Origin: Davidsoniella eucalypti
Taxonomy: Eukaryota; Ascomycota; Sordariomycetes; Microascales; Ceratocystidaceae
Assembly (NCBI GenBank): GCA_004009845.1
Contig: RMBW01000070.1
Span: 100,219 to 164,218, forward strand
Reading direction: 5' to 3'
Length of the DNA stretch: 64,000 nucleotides
Shown here: positions 13,412 through 26,640 of the stretch, one piece after another
How the letters are laid out: each line of letters starts with the position of its first letter
How positions within the stretch are numbered: position 1 is the first letter of the stretch
The notes under the pieces: generated by a model
Databases searched by the model: none
Seen by the model: the letters and a program-made list of their open reading frames with translations, nothing else
What the model was told of the DNA's origin: nothing
Made by a program: the position numbers and the translations under genes

Positions 13412-16172
13412 CTTGTCTTGAGCGAGGGTTAGAAGATTGTCTTGGTCCAAGTACAAAGCTAGAAGTCTGTGCGTACCTTGTGATATGTGAAGATATATGG
13501 TAGCGGGTAGAAGAAGAAAAGAAAAAGCGAGTCAGATATAGAACAATCAGCAGACAGTTATGGTAATATTTTATTCTTGTATCAAAGGCTATGACGATAG
13601 GAAAAGTATTCTGGATGCTATCAGTAAGGGAATAATAATCAAGAGTCAACAAAAACGTTTTGGTTCCCAAGGCAAGAACAGGCAGACGGGCAGGTAGTCA
13701 AAATCTTCGGACGAGAGAAGGTGAAGATGAAGTAATCAGGACTACAGAGGAAAGGAAATCAAGAAAAGGAAGGCCACGAAACGAGGGGTTTAGTGTTTCT
13801 TATATACATGGAGTGTTGCGACAGAAGGCAACATATATCATCTACTATAATAGCTATCAGAGGCCACAGCCAAGCAAAAAGAAGAGAGACGGAAAAGGAG
13901 GGGCAGCACATGATCCAATGGTGGCATTAATTCAAGGATATACTTGATAGCACTTCTTCTCTGTGTTTTCCAGGCCCTGGTCTTGAAGAGAGAAGAGTGA
14001 CTTGAGCAGAATTTCCAGGCGCCCAGAGATGCCAGCGCTTGATCCAGTGTCCAGGTATCGATACATGATGTTCCTCGTCCTCCAAACGGCGCATGAACCA
14101 GCTAGACGGAGACGCTACGACCAGGATAAGGCGTCTCGATCTGCTACTTCCAGCTCCCAGGATCCAGCATAGGATCGGCTATGCTGAATCATTGAATCAC
14201 TGAATCGCCCAATCTAGTACGGGTGCAACTAGATCTGGTGGGCGTCTACCAAACAGCCTTTTGGGCTCGAATCCAAGCAATCAAGGCCAACCAAAAACGA
14301 AGCTGTTTCGGAAGATCTTCTTGTTGGGCCTCAAGTGGCGGTCTAAGTTGCTCAACGTCCAATTTCCAGGCATGCCATTGCGTATAAACTTCTGTGCGGC
14401 AAAAAACAAGAAAGAAAGGAAGACTCTGAGAGGCTAATTAATTAGTATATCAAATGTGTATGTATCGTGCATGAGGTCATGGATGCAGTTACTCTTAGCT
14501 GTGACCCCATCCATCCAGCGGCAGAATCTCGCTTTAGCCGGTCTAGCTAAATATTCAGCTGCTGCTAATACATGCAGACATGTGCTTCTTCCATATTTTC
14601 AGGGACTAGACAAACTGCATCTTGCAGATACAGATACGTCTATTGTCGGAACAAGGGAACCTCGCATCCGTAAAGAACACCGTCGAACAGCAAAGCGCAC
14701 ACCACCTTCCGCGCTTCATACTGCCCGCCGCTCTACAACCAGACGAAGCCCTCGCTTAGCTCCCAAGCTGCCGTCCAGGCCACTCTACTCGAGAAGCCGG
14801 CGTGGCATGGCATAGTACCAACTTCTTCTTACAAACTAAGGCTCTCTTTCCGCCGGTTGGGTATCAACGGGGAGGCCCGCCTGCAGAGTTCTGCATGCAT
14901 ACAATGTATTTATATATAGCCTATATGATCATGCATGCATCATAGCATGTGCTACCCTACTTGAACACCAGGCACTATACCATGAGTACCGTCCAAGAAT
15001 CCAGAGATTTCGTGAGTAGCGTCTGTTTGGGCCTGAGATGTCACAAGGGCCAACAAGCCAGGGCCCTAGTCTAGGCCATGCAGCCCATTGGAGCCCAATC
15101 GTTTCTCTTTTGCCTTGTTATTCAAATAGTGCTTAAGACAGGGTTTTCTGTGTCTTGTAGTGGACAGCCACTAAAACGAAGACAAGAAGTACATTGTTGC
15201 TATAGCATAGATCAAACAAAGCGGTCAACTGTAGGCATAATGTGATATGATGCCCAACGATATGGGGCGCCAGAGACACGGTGGTCTTAAACCTGATAGA
15301 ATTAGAGAAAGGTCGCCCGAGTCTTGATTAACACTTGCTTCCAGATCATCTCTGATATTATGACTATGTACTCTTGAAGATCTAGCCAGCGAGACAAGAA
15401 GAAGCCAAAAAGAAGCCACATCAAAAAGAAACAAAAAGCCCTCCTCCTTCTTTTTTCTCCAGCAAAATCCAATCAAGCCCAAATCGGACGCCTGCTTAGT
15501 GGCCGTGTATAGTATTAATTCACTTTCTTTATGATAATCTCCTATTCTGGTTGGGGTGCCGTCGCTTGATGCAAAAAGGCAAGAAAACAAAATGAAATAA
15601 ACAACAGAAGAAAATGACTGCTCGCATCACATGCTAGAATCAAATGCCCAAAACAGGCATACAGGCTTCCCTAGCCTGCATAAACTGCCGGTATGTAAAC
15701 CCTAATGTACATTGGCGCCACGTATTCTCGCGCCACAGTGTGGCTGTGGAGCCAGTACCTGGGAATCCAAAACGCGCAGGCTTTCTGGGTGCCTTGAAAA
15801 AAAAGCAAGCTTACAGAGCACCCTAGTTAATCTAGAGCTTCTACCAACAGCAATCGCCCAAAAGAAAGAACCTCAAGGCTCCACTTTTGAAAGCTGGGCC
15901 AAGGCAGAGCATCGAGCTTCATCATCACCACATCTACAGGCCAAACTGCATCTAAGGTTCCTAAGCCTTGGTTTATGCCCACCAATTTCCAGCTTTTTTT
16001 CTGATTTACGCACCAGAACTACAGCTCTACTCACTCTGGTTCTTGGGGCTACTGTTTCTACTTTGGCTATCGATTAATACTCACCAATTGAAGCTTTAAC
16101 CTCGTCGCCGTATTCCCCTCCTTCTTCCATCACCAACCGACGTCGATCTACCTCGTCATATAGCATCTCAAA
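13412..16172. other. Intergenic, upstream of Q-rich gene and of PRE10
   Basis: This is 2.76 kb between divergent genes. It has several short open frames (for example 14456-14815, 15225-15590 on the minus strand, and 15712-16077), but none has a recognisable domain, and composition is mixed with A/T-rich islands. The block at 14885-14945 contains nested TGCATGCAT/TGATCA palindromes. I see no tRNA, repeat family or mobile-element end. The last ~100 bp are probably the PRE10 leader. Confidence 0.4.
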
Positions 16173-17373
16173 ATGGTCGGTTTTCTACAACTGCCCGCAA
16201 GGCTGTCTGCCAGCCTCGCTTGTGCATCTCCATTATGAATGGCTGCCATCAAGCTCGGCGCAGCTACCTCAAGATTGCTCCCTTCTGTTCCTAGACAACC
16301 GCTAATACATTCATTCCTTGCGCTATCAATAGACGTCCATCGGCACGGGCTACGATCTGGCCAACTCCATCTACTCGCCTGATGGTCGCAACTTCCAGGT
16401 CGAATATGCCGTGAAGGCAGTCGAGAATGCAGGCACTTCCATTGGCATCCGTTGCAAGGATGGTGTTGTGCTTGCTGTCGAGAAGATCATAGGGTCCAAG
16501 CTATTGAAGCCTGGTGCCAACAAGCGCATCGCTACTATCGATAGACATCTCGGTGTGGTAAGTTAGCTATAGCATCTCCTTCGTTTCATGAGCCACGCCC
16601 ATTCCCCAGGGCTTCATGTTTCTTTCCTCTCCCTTGTAAACTACCCCGCCATCGTCTCCAAGTGATAGTTATGCTAACCCCTCACCCCGCCATCTCCATA
16701 GGTCTACTCCGGCATGATTCCTGACGGCAGACACTTCATCAACCGCGCCCGTGAAGAGGCGTCATCTTTCCGCACCGTCTACAAGTCCCCTATCTCCTCT
16801 GGCGTGCTCGCGTCGCGCATGGGTGGCTATCTACAGGCTTACACGTGCCACTCATACGTGCGGCCATTCGGCATAACCGCCATCATCGGCGGCTTCGACC
16901 CAGAGCATGAGCTACCAGTGGACGGCGAGGTTGGCGAAGGCCCCTCGTGCGGTGCCGGTGGCAAGGTGCCCGGCCAAAAGCACGGCGGTCCCTTCCTTTA
17001 CATGATCGAGCCTAGCGGCCTGTTTTGGGGCTACTACGGTGCGGCGACAGGCAAGGGTCGCCAGGTGGCCAAGGCCGAGCTGGAGAAGCTGGACCTATCG
17101 GCTGGTAAGCTGACGCTAGAAGAGGGTGTCAAGCAGGCTGCGCGCATCATCTTCAAGAGCCACGGTGACGACAACTCCAAGGACTACGAGCTAGAAATGA
17201 CGTGGATTAGCAATGCTGATGGTCCTACAAAGGGTCGTCACGAGGAGGTGCCGCGTGAGCTAGTAGATGAGGCTATGAAACTAGCAAAGGCCGAGGACGA
17301 AGACGAAGATGACGACGAAGATGATGAGGATGACGATGATGATAATAAGGACGACGATAAGATGGAGGAGTAG
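16173..17373 (+). CDS. PRE10: 20S proteasome subunit alpha type 7 (yeast Pre10; human PSMA3)
   Basis: Alpha-ring subunit of the 20S proteasome core, cytosolic and nuclear. Exon 1 is only the ATG (16173-16175). Intron 1 is 16176-16332 (157 nt, GTCGGT donor, CTAAT branch, ATAG acceptor), exon 2 is 16333-16557, intron 2 is 16558-16701 (GTAAGT...CATAG), and exon 3 is 16702-17373, giving 299 residues. An in-frame TAG sits directly before codon 2, so a splice is required to reach the conserved N-terminus TSIGTGYDLANSIYSPDGR. The signature QVEYAVKAVENAG is the proteasome alpha motif, and VYSGMIPDGRHF, PFLYMIEPSG and GYYGAATGKGRQ follow. There is no catalytic threonine, as expected of alpha subunits. 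The C-terminus is a long D/E tract, typical of alpha7. It is convergent with POL5, 261 bp apart. Confidence 0.95.
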
Positions 17374-17634
17374 AAATGGGTTCAGCCAAAGGAAACGCCC
17401 CCAGCGAAATCCGATATCCAGGATTCGAACACGTATGACAATCAAAGTTAAATCAAAGCATACAAGATATAAAATATGAGCTGGTATGATATGAATGTAT
17501 TTCCTTTTTATGAACTCGTTATAACGCCAAGAGGAGAAAAGAAAGAAGAAGAAGGCCAAAAACAGATGATGATCCTATATCAGGAAAAAAAAACCGAACA
17601 ACCACTACACTTGTAAATCTAAAAATGTAAATAA

Positions 17635-20600
17635 TCAAGCATCCCTCTTCTTGCTCTCGTTTGCCTGTGCTCTGCTCTGGCACCAATTCTGCCAAGACGA
17701 GAAGAACGACGCATGAATACGCACTCTACCCACGACCCAGCCAGTCTGCAGCACGCCATATTCCAAAACAACATGTTCCACAGCATCTTTATCCAGGGCG
17801 TAGATAGCCGAAGCAATCGCCAAGCTAGCCGTAGAAGCCGCCTTTGCGAACTGAGCCGAGCCATTCTTTTGCGCCGCGATAGCCTCATGAGTAGCCCTTA
17901 GCCGATCCGTCAAAGCATCTAGATCCAGGGTCCATTGCTGGGTAGCCAGGGCCTTACGTAGAGTCTTTTGGTGGGTGAGTAAGACGTCGACGGCGCGAGA
18001 TGCGAGTGGCTTGCTATTGGTGCGATTCACGAGAGCGACGAGGGGCGCAAGGAGGGTGAAGGAGAGAATGTGGGTGGGTTGTACGCGCACGTAAATGTCG
18101 AGGAGGTCGAGTACGCGGTTCTTGAAGTTGAGAGTGGCTTCTTTGGCTGCTGCGATGGCCTTGCGGGATGGCCCTTGTTCGTTACGGCGAGATTTGAAGG
18201 CGGCTGAGATTTGCTCGTCGAGTGCCACCATTTCGCTGTCGGTCATGTCGCTTTCGGAGCCCGAGGAGGCGTCGGCGTCTAAATCGGCACGATGTGTCCG
18301 AAGAACGGCGGCGAGTTTCTTGTCAAAGGCTTCGTGGTCTTCGCCATCGTCAGCCTCGGTCTCAGACTCAGACTCAGACTCAGACTCAGACTCAGACTCG
18401 GAATCCAAGTCGGAATCGGAGTTTGAGGCATCTGAGTCCTCGCCAGTCTTGATGCTGTTGATCTGCGCAATGATGTCGTCATCGCCGTCAATAGACATGT
18501 CATCCAGGTCAACAACTTCTTCCTCCTCCCCGCCCTTAGCCTCTTTGTCAGCCTCTTTCGGCTCCTCTAGTTCCATCTCATCCGTATTCTCGAAAAGCGC
18601 CCGTTGACCCTCCATATCCTCGCTGGTCTCTAGGACTGCCAGTAAAGCATTCAAGCCATCGGCGGTGATGTACGAAGAGAAGGCTTCGAAAACTTGCTTG
18701 CTGACTTGGCGCGTGAGTGATGATGGCCGAGCTACCATGGACAGTAGAATCTCGACGAATAGAGCAAACACCGGATCTTCCTCCGTCGTTTCGTCGGTCT
18801 TCTGCTTCTTTTTGCTCTGTGCCTTGAATTGCTTCTGGTACTGCTTGAGATCGCTCAGCATGTTCAGAGCATCTGGATCGTCGTTGTATAACTGGAAGAT
18901 CGATACGGCATACAGCAACGCTAATCCCTTGCGGACGGCCTCGTCATTCTTGTCCTCCGCACCGACTTCTTCGGTAATATTATCATCATCCTCGACCTTC
19001 TTCGATTTTTTGCTCTTTTTGGATTTCTTTTCTTCTTTGGTAGACGCCGTCGTTGGCTTTAGCAGCTTGCTCATCTGTTTACGAGCGTCAGATAGTTCTG
19101 CGGCAATGACTTCATCCATATCAAATAGCTTAGGGTCGATCGCGGCAATAGCATGGCACAGATACGTCATGTCCTCAGTACGGCGTGAGAGCTTGGCAAA
19201 CGCAGACTCTAGTCTAGTTTTGCACAGCTCCTTGGTCTTGTCCGTGAGACCCAAAGCTGCGGTATCCTCTGGTGTGGCATATGCCATCTGTGCTAGCTTC
19301 TGGATTGCCAAAGCCGTCGCGGACCCTTCACCCTCGGTCTTCTGGGTCTTTGAGTCCTCCTTGTTGGCAGCAGTCTCGCTCGAGTCCATCAGCTTGTACA
19401 TGTACTCGACGTAGGCATGTAAATGAGCTACACAGTCAGCCGAGTCAGGACTGGTCGTGGCCCGCAGGCGTTCTTCGAGATATGCAGCCACAACGGCAGC
19501 TGAAGCAGACGGCGTCTGTTGCAGCGTCTTTTCAACGGTTTTGCTATTAGTGCGCGCATCGAAAGCATAAGAACCGGCATTTCCCAGAAGGGCTTTGATG
19601 AGCACGGGAACAACAGCAGGCACGGAAGCCGCTAGGTCCGAGACGGACTTGAGGGCGCGCTGAGCAGCAATATGTAGGAATCGGTCATCCTTGGCAGCCT
19701 GGTTCATCAGGCAGGCCATTAGGTTGCGGCTGAACAAAACGGGAATCAAATCGTGGAGTTCACTAAAGACATTAAGAAGCTTCTGGAAAACAAGGAAGCC
19801 ACGCAGCTTCTGGCCATTGGTGGCCGTCTTGGAGAAAAGACCGTCTATAAGATAGAGATTATTACTTGTAAGTACATAGGTCATATATAGCAATGATAGA
19901 GGGAGATGTGTGCTTACCATCGGCGACTCTAACCCAGAATGAGTTGAACTCGCGCGAGCAATCGTTGCCCAGATCGCGGAAGTGATCCGCGAGGAAGTTC
20001 CAGGCAAAGTGAACCTGCGATGTCGCATTGGGTACCTTGGCCTTTCTAGACTCGTGGACCTCACCGCCGTCATCATTAGCCGTTTCCTTCAACACCACAG
20101 CCAGATCCGACAAAGCCTTAGCCGAGAACAGATTGCCCCAAGGTTTTACCTGCATGTCTGGATAGCTCTTGCGGGCCTGCAGCCACATACCGACACTCTC
20201 GGGGGTCTTTGCCAGACCCTCTTTCACCATGCGCTCCAACGTGATTCTAGTCAGATCAGCACCAAGTTGTGGAAGTGCCTGAGTGATGATCCAGCCGCAT
20301 TGCGGGCGCAGCCAAACCTTGCGCTCAGCCAATCTTAACAATAAGTTCAGCAAAGCAATCCAACGCGCCTGCATCAGCGCAGCATCAGCGGCCAGAATCT
20401 GAGCCTTGACAAAGCACTCGATGCCAAAGAGCTGGCCAAAGTAGATGTCACGCTCCTGCTGGCCGGGCACGTTGCCGATGGTCTCGTTGAGACTGACGAG
20501 GCGCTGGAGCACACTGTTAAACGTCACGTTGGGGTATCTCTGGGCGGCAGTGGCTTCGGGGCCGAAGAGCTGGAAGAGGATCTCGGTGAGGACCAAGCTG

Positions 20601-21163
20601 AGGCCAACGCGAGAGGCATTGCGACCACTGGCCAAACCAGCAAAGAGACGCTTCTCGAGGTGACGCTCAAACTCTTCTTCGGACATGGTAGTCTTCTTGG
20701 CCTTCTTGTCTGGCTTGCTCCCGTTGTCGTCGTCGCTGTCATTGTCGCTGCTTTCGCTATCACTGCTTTCGCTGCTACTGCTAGCATCAGTCTCAGGTCC
20801 GGGCTCACCCAGAAGGCCCTTGATGATAACTAAAGCAGCGGCACTGCGAACAACGCCGTCTTCATGGCCAAGTCGGTCATATAGCAGAGCTTCGCCGATG
20901 CGGTCGGTGATGTCGAGAGTGTGGGTGGGCTGCTTAAGGTCGACGGGCTTCGAGGGAAACGGTCTCAAGACAGTCCTAGTAGTCTTTGGTGTTTCTTCGG
21001 AGTTCTCCTCGGCGTCGGAGTCCTGGATCTGGGCATCATACTCTGTGCCATCGATGTCAATGGCTTCCATATCAACCTTGACAGGCACAACATCTGACGG
21101 CTTGGCCTTCTTGGCCTGGGCGTTCTGGCCCTCCTTATTGTTTCTCTTCCGCTTGCTACCCAT
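17635..21163 (-). CDS. POL5: Pol5/MYBBP1A-family nucleolar protein ('DNA polymerase phi/V')
   Basis: Nucleolar HEAT/ARM-like protein related to yeast Pol5 and human MYBBP1A. Despite its name the family acts in rDNA transcription and ribosome assembly rather than as a replicative polymerase. Exon 1 is 21163-19918, the intron is 19917-19845 (73 nt, GTAAGC...TATAG), and exon 2 is 19844-17635, giving 1,151 residues. The join restores FWVRVAD-DGLFSK, followed by GFLVFQKLLNVF. The N-terminus is basic (MGSKRKRNNKEGQNAQAKKA), followed by an acidic patch and the helical repeats. Lysine-rich KKSKKSKK lies near the middle. A long acidic linker includes a serine-glutamate run coded by a hexanucleotide repeat at 18359-18400, and a helical C-terminus follows. 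The acidic linker and length fit the family. Confidence 0.92.
18359..18400. repeat. In-frame hexanucleotide repeat (Ser-Glu run) in POL5
   Basis: About six tandem copies of a CTCAGA-type hexamer (plus strand) encode alternating Ser-Glu on the minus strand within the acidic linker of POL5. The unit length is a multiple of three, so copy-number changes keep the frame. It is a likely length-polymorphic microsatellite. Confidence 0.85.
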
Positions 21164-24100
21164 TGTGACTAGAGTCTAGTTAGGATTGAATAAAACAGAA
21201 TATGCTCAAAGTCCAGTGTCAGCAGAGCGCATTGCTGTGGCATTTGCTTCAAGATTCTGGAAGCCGGCGCTGTTGCTTTGCCTGTAGTGCAGTATCAACA
21301 TTGCTATCGCAAAATTTAAAGTGGGGCAGCTCAGATATTTGATTGTGCCATGCAGAATTAAATTTATGTCTTCACCGCCTTTGCTGCCCCATTTTGACCG
21401 CCTACCACAGTCAGCCCAGCAGGCATTCCAATGAAAACAGAGATATCACGTTAGGAATCATGAGCTTCGAGTGCCGCAAAACTGCAGCTTCCCGCAGGTC
21501 CAAGCAGACGGTCTCTTGCTTTTTCAACAATTGATGATTGTCATGCATTTTCCTATCTTTCCTCTCAAGGAGGGGAATGAAGGGCATGAGAGGAAATATG
21601 AGGAATCATATCTCAGGTACCACCCACTCTTTTTTCCTCATCCATTTTGGTTATCAATTCTTCAATCAAGACAGAACGGGCCAGCTTCGTCAGCTATTAA
21701 TCAAACTTGTTTGCGCGGCCCAGATATTTTCCAACCAAAAGAAGAATAACAATACGATAGCCCATTCTTTGCTTTATTGCCTTGGCCTTCTATCCTTCCC
21801 GGAGACAACTGAAGATGGCCGCTAAATACTAATAAATGCTCACGTAAGGCTTAAGATGCGCCAACAGCGTGGCTTATGATCATCCATTTTGCTTGATTCT
21901 AGATCAATCTACTATGTGTTCGTACAGGCTCAGTCAAAATACCTTATGCTATTACATCTATATGTATAATTCAGCCCAATGTCAGCTAGTGACGTCACAT
22001 TGTTGAACGGCAATCAATCAGGGCAACTGAACACAGTCCTTTCAACACACATGTATACTTATGTACACATCGAAACAAATATCACTTTGGCTTGTACTGT
22101 GTACCTTGGCTCATCATTGCCTAAAACATCCCGTCAGACGCTGTAACGTTGTCCCAAAGAGACTTCATACTGTCCACGGTCAATCACCATACATACATTG
22201 TACATGTATGTAAAAATATGGGTAATCGAGCCACCAATTTTCTCCGCACCACTTACCTTGTCTCTCTATCTACATATTTTCTTTCCTCCTCTTTCAGGCG
22301 TTGTCTAACCGGCCTATCGTCTCTCCGTTGCTATACAAAATTTTAGACACGGCAGAGCCTTATTATTGAGAAGATATCTATGCCAAGTATCAAGTGTAAG
22401 TAACATGACATCAACCGGTAGACAGTTCATCCTGTTTTCCTTTCACTTTTCCTCTTGGCCCTTCACTTGGTAAGCATCTTTATGCCGATTTTCGCTATGT
22501 CCTAATACGCCGTATGCTATATCAAGAGTCAACTACACTAGCTACTATAATTATCAGCTTCAGCTGCGGGAGAAAAACAGAGAAAACTAGTAAAGTTAAG
22601 CGAGCTATCTTTGCTTTGCTGTTATTCATGACTTACATGCGAACTTTACTAACCAAAGTTGCCAACCGCATTACACCAAGCCAAAAAGCTTTATTCCATG
22701 GATGTCTTTCAACTCGCCAGGCTCGTATTGCGTATCATCAATATCGAAAACCGGAGGGCGGCCGCCAACTTGACGAGCTAGTGGCTTCTAATCTGGGAAA
22801 TTCCAGGATGCCCAGTCAAGGATATCCAGTGATACAATACATTATGGGCCTAGCCGCCACTGTTTCTCATACACATGAATTGACATCGACCTATCACGAC
22901 GTTGCATGCGGAAACTATAGTCAGTCAGCAACGCACTAGAAAAGAAATCCCACATCGGCAATATGCCGTCAGCAGATGAATAACACTGTCCGGCTTACTG
23001 CATATGGAGACAGCCGATAATTCCCCATATCTCTTTATGCTTGTGTTGTCCGGTCCACAGTGGCTTTTCCTCGCATCATCCTTTCCAGCCCTAGACTTGC
23101 CAACAACGAGAGCTAGCCCCCCCTTCCCCTTCTCCCATGCAGCGGTCAGAATGCTTTTCCAATCATGCTTAAGTGGTTTTTAAGTTGCAGCCTACCTATC
23201 GAATACACATCACATTGTACATGTTGTGGAAGTCTGAACATCGACTCACACCACCAATGTCAAGTAGTCATTTTTCTCCTGCCTATGCTAGATAATATGT
23301 CTATGTTTCCTTTCTTTGTCGTAAACCAACACGCAATTCGGACTAATTAGCAAAAAAGGCCGCTTGATGTACGCAATATATAATTTACCGGGCTATTGAT
23401 TCTTGTCTGCGGTAGCATGGCAAACAATTGTCAAGACAAACAACTTCCTAACGGCCATCCGGTGCATTGTCACATACAGATATTCATGATGGACTAATTA
23501 ATGTACAAAGCTAACGTGGCAGACGCGGAAACATATACATAGTACATATGTAAAGGCCTGATCTTTGATTTTACTGTGCATGGCGCAGCCTATTCACTTT
23601 AATCACAACTTTGTAGTGCCATCAGCGGCGTCAAAATCTCTCAAGTTGCGCCTTGAAAGTGCCACTTAGTTTCCCCCATCTCATCTTATATTTGAGATGC
23701 ACCGTATTTTTAGGCCATTCCAGGCTGTATTTCTTCTTTCGTTTTGCTCGCTTCTAGGCCAGCAAAAATGAAACTCTTCTCTCCTCAGAAATACCAAAAG
23801 ATAGCCATGACAATAGCGCACGATGGAATCATGGCCTTGGCTTTTTTTTTTTTAACATGCTCAGCCCCGATAACTTATTTCAATTAGCAGCTTTCTGAAG
23901 TATCCTCGTATCATACTGCTATGTTAGCGCCATATCACCACATTAGAGTTCAATGAACTGCCCAGCTTGCGTATATACATTTACAAATACGTTTTGTGGC
24001 TGACCAGAGCCCTAGCCTTCGAAACAATACAGGCCGTATTCACCACTAAAATCTTTAGTTGTTTTTTTTGTTCATTCGAACGTTTTGGAAAGTTCGTTCA

Positions 24101-26626
24101 TCGACATGGTTTTAGGGGCTCCAATATTGATTGCCTGTCTGTCTTTTTCTAGGAAGCGGCTCGCGTACAAACTAATGGAAATAAATAGGGACAGGTATTT
24201 TTTAGTGCCTTGGCAAACATTACTTTAAGATCCATTTCCATGGATTTACTTATCTATTTATTTCTCATTTTACGTCTTGATGCTGATCACGTGGATCCGA
24301 CCCTAGTGGACGACGAGAGACCCTAATGCTGCTTGTCTTCTCCACTGCTTCCCCCATGCGAAATTTGTACAATCGTTCAAACGAGTATAAACAAACTAAA
24401 TGCGCTACTTAGACAAACACAAAGAATTGATATAGGGTCTGGCCACAACTTATGCCAATGCTGAGACAAAGAGGTGTACGTAAAACCAGTTGATACTTGT
24501 GATCACAGCAATAGCTTATACGCCATACAATGCGACATGACAGGCGAATATCTAAGAATGAGAACCCCAGATAATCATGTAGATACCCAAACCGAAGCCA
24601 CATTCCAGGCCTTGATCGAATTGTCTCAAGACTAAGATGATGTCTGATAGCTCGATTGGCGACCATGACTTGTTTCTGCATTAGTAACATTGACGTATGA
24701 AAGAGAGATACATATGCAATATTAGTATGTATATGAGTGCGTACTTTGTAGACACCAGTTTTAGATTTGTGTGACCAAAAAGGAGAACACCAAAAGATGA
24801 AGGAACCGAAAAAAAAACCACAAAGCCGTTTCTCTTCCACCTACTGGGATAGGCAGGGCACTCTGTGATAATTGACTCTCGCTTCATCTTCATGGGGGAA
24901 AAGAAAAAAAAATGTACATATATAGTGAGGACGTGGAGTATGTTGGAATGTTTTATTTTTTTGACATGAATCTTGGCAGTTGAGCTGCTACATGTTTGTC
25001 GATTATCTGACTGATCTGCACGTCCAAACTCGATATCTGGGGCTGAATGCGTAGTCAACATGCCAATAATGAGCTCAGAAAGCAAGAAAAAGAAAAAAAA
25101 CGCTCATGTGTGAACCGGGAAAAATACCACCCCAACAACGCGTATGTCAAAGGCTGCCATAAGAGTTTCTATGATCTCCATGATTTTTTATACGCTATGA
25201 AGTCCAACGAGCTTAAAAAAAAACAAACGCATGGTTCACATGGAGGGACATTCCCCCCCTCAAGATCAAAACTATACACTTTGAAAAAAAAAGGTAATGA
25301 AAAAAGCGAAGCTTTTACGGGAAGAACGATGGAAAGTTGGGGACACCCAATATCCGTTCGTTTGGTCCCAATTGACGCCTGTGCTCTTATGAATTATTAC
25401 GTAATTGAAGCTATGGTTGTCGTCAGGTAAAGCCTAATACATCAGGCAGAACAAAGGGGGTTCATAGAGCTTTGTAGTAATTGGATATAGTGAATCATTG
25501 AAAACATACATTCTTGGTGGTGTGTTTATTTTTTTGAGTTATATTTCATTAGAGTATAGTTGTTGTATAAGAAATAAGAATAAGTAAGGATTTAAAATTG
25601 AAGAGTTCTTAGGCTAGTTTTCATGGTTGAAACTTTCGACTACTGAAAGAGGATTTAGAAAAAAAAAGTATTTTTTTTTCTTATTTTTTTTCCTTGGGAC
25701 GACCGAGACAATGTTTTCTCTCTTCCACCTAAGCAAATTCCAGACGTATCTATAGGAGAGTTAGAGTTGCAATTTCTACGGTTTAAAGTAGCAGTAGAGT
25801 GATCCCACTTGAGTGACCGATTTCATGGACAACTCAAGGAAAGATCTAGGAGAGAAACACACGCCCTGAGCAGGATAAGCGCGGAGAGAATGTTAGAGAG
25901 AAATAAAGAAATCAGGAAAGTCGTCGTCAGCAAAACATCTAAAAGTTGAAACATGAAAAGGCTTGCTGTTAGTCTCTTTTTTTCTTTCTTTCTTCTTCTT
26001 GTACACTTATGGTTTTTATATTGCCATGGGGCCCAGACTGCTGATGATGAGGAACTAATAAAAAGTCTGAGAGGCAACGAGCGGCGAACAGACGCGTTTC
26101 ATTTTCTTTCCTTCTCATATCAAGCCACGATGGTTAGCTATGTATGATAGAGTGAATGGGCTGTGACGGCGATCTTTGAGCTGGATAGCCGATGATGTGC
26201 ATTTTTTTCTTCTTCTGTCTCATGTCATTTGCTTTTTGTTTGCTGGGATAACAATATAAAGTACTGCCTACGACGTGACACGTTCACTCGGTGGCTGATG
26301 TTCACTGAGACACTGAAGAAGAGGAGAACTCCGTTAGAGAATATGGGACGTGGGCAGAGATATGCAAACGGTTGATGATGGACAAGATTAGACTGCCGTG
26401 AAGCCAAGGCAGGTTCTCGGACTTCTTTCCGGTTGTCTGTATATGTGATCGTTTATGTATACTGGTAGATCAGATATATGACATGCCTTGCAGAGGATAT
26501 GATATTTATCATTTCTGAGGAGTATAATCGAACACTTGGCCGAGACGGAAAGAAATAAAGTTTTGGTAGCTGTTGCTTCTAAGGCAACTAAGCTTGTTGT
26601 AAAATTGCCACAGTTAAAGCTTTTTT

Positions 26627-26640
26627 CCCCCCCCCCCCCC
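26627..26640. repeat. Homopolymer run of 14 C
   Basis: A run of six T is followed by fourteen C and then GGG. Such tracts are length-unstable and error-prone in sequencing. No function is evident. Confidence 0.9.

Noticed and set aside
17401..17500. Possible tRNA on the minus strand near a GTTCGAATCC-like sequence at about 17412-17421
   Set aside because: No A box or acceptor stem is present at the required distance.
18359..18400. Short regular repeat considered as a CRISPR-like or satellite array
   Set aside because: The unit is six bases with no spacers, lies in a eukaryotic coding region and keeps the frame.
18095..18607. Plus-strand Ser-rich frame opposite the POL5 acidic linker
   Set aside because: It is the complement of the Ser-Glu repeat and acidic codons; POL5 explains the region.
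24409..24840. 143-codon minus-strand frame in the gene desert
   Set aside because: Phe/Cys/Ser-rich composition of A/T-rich DNA, no domain, no splice context and no convincing start.
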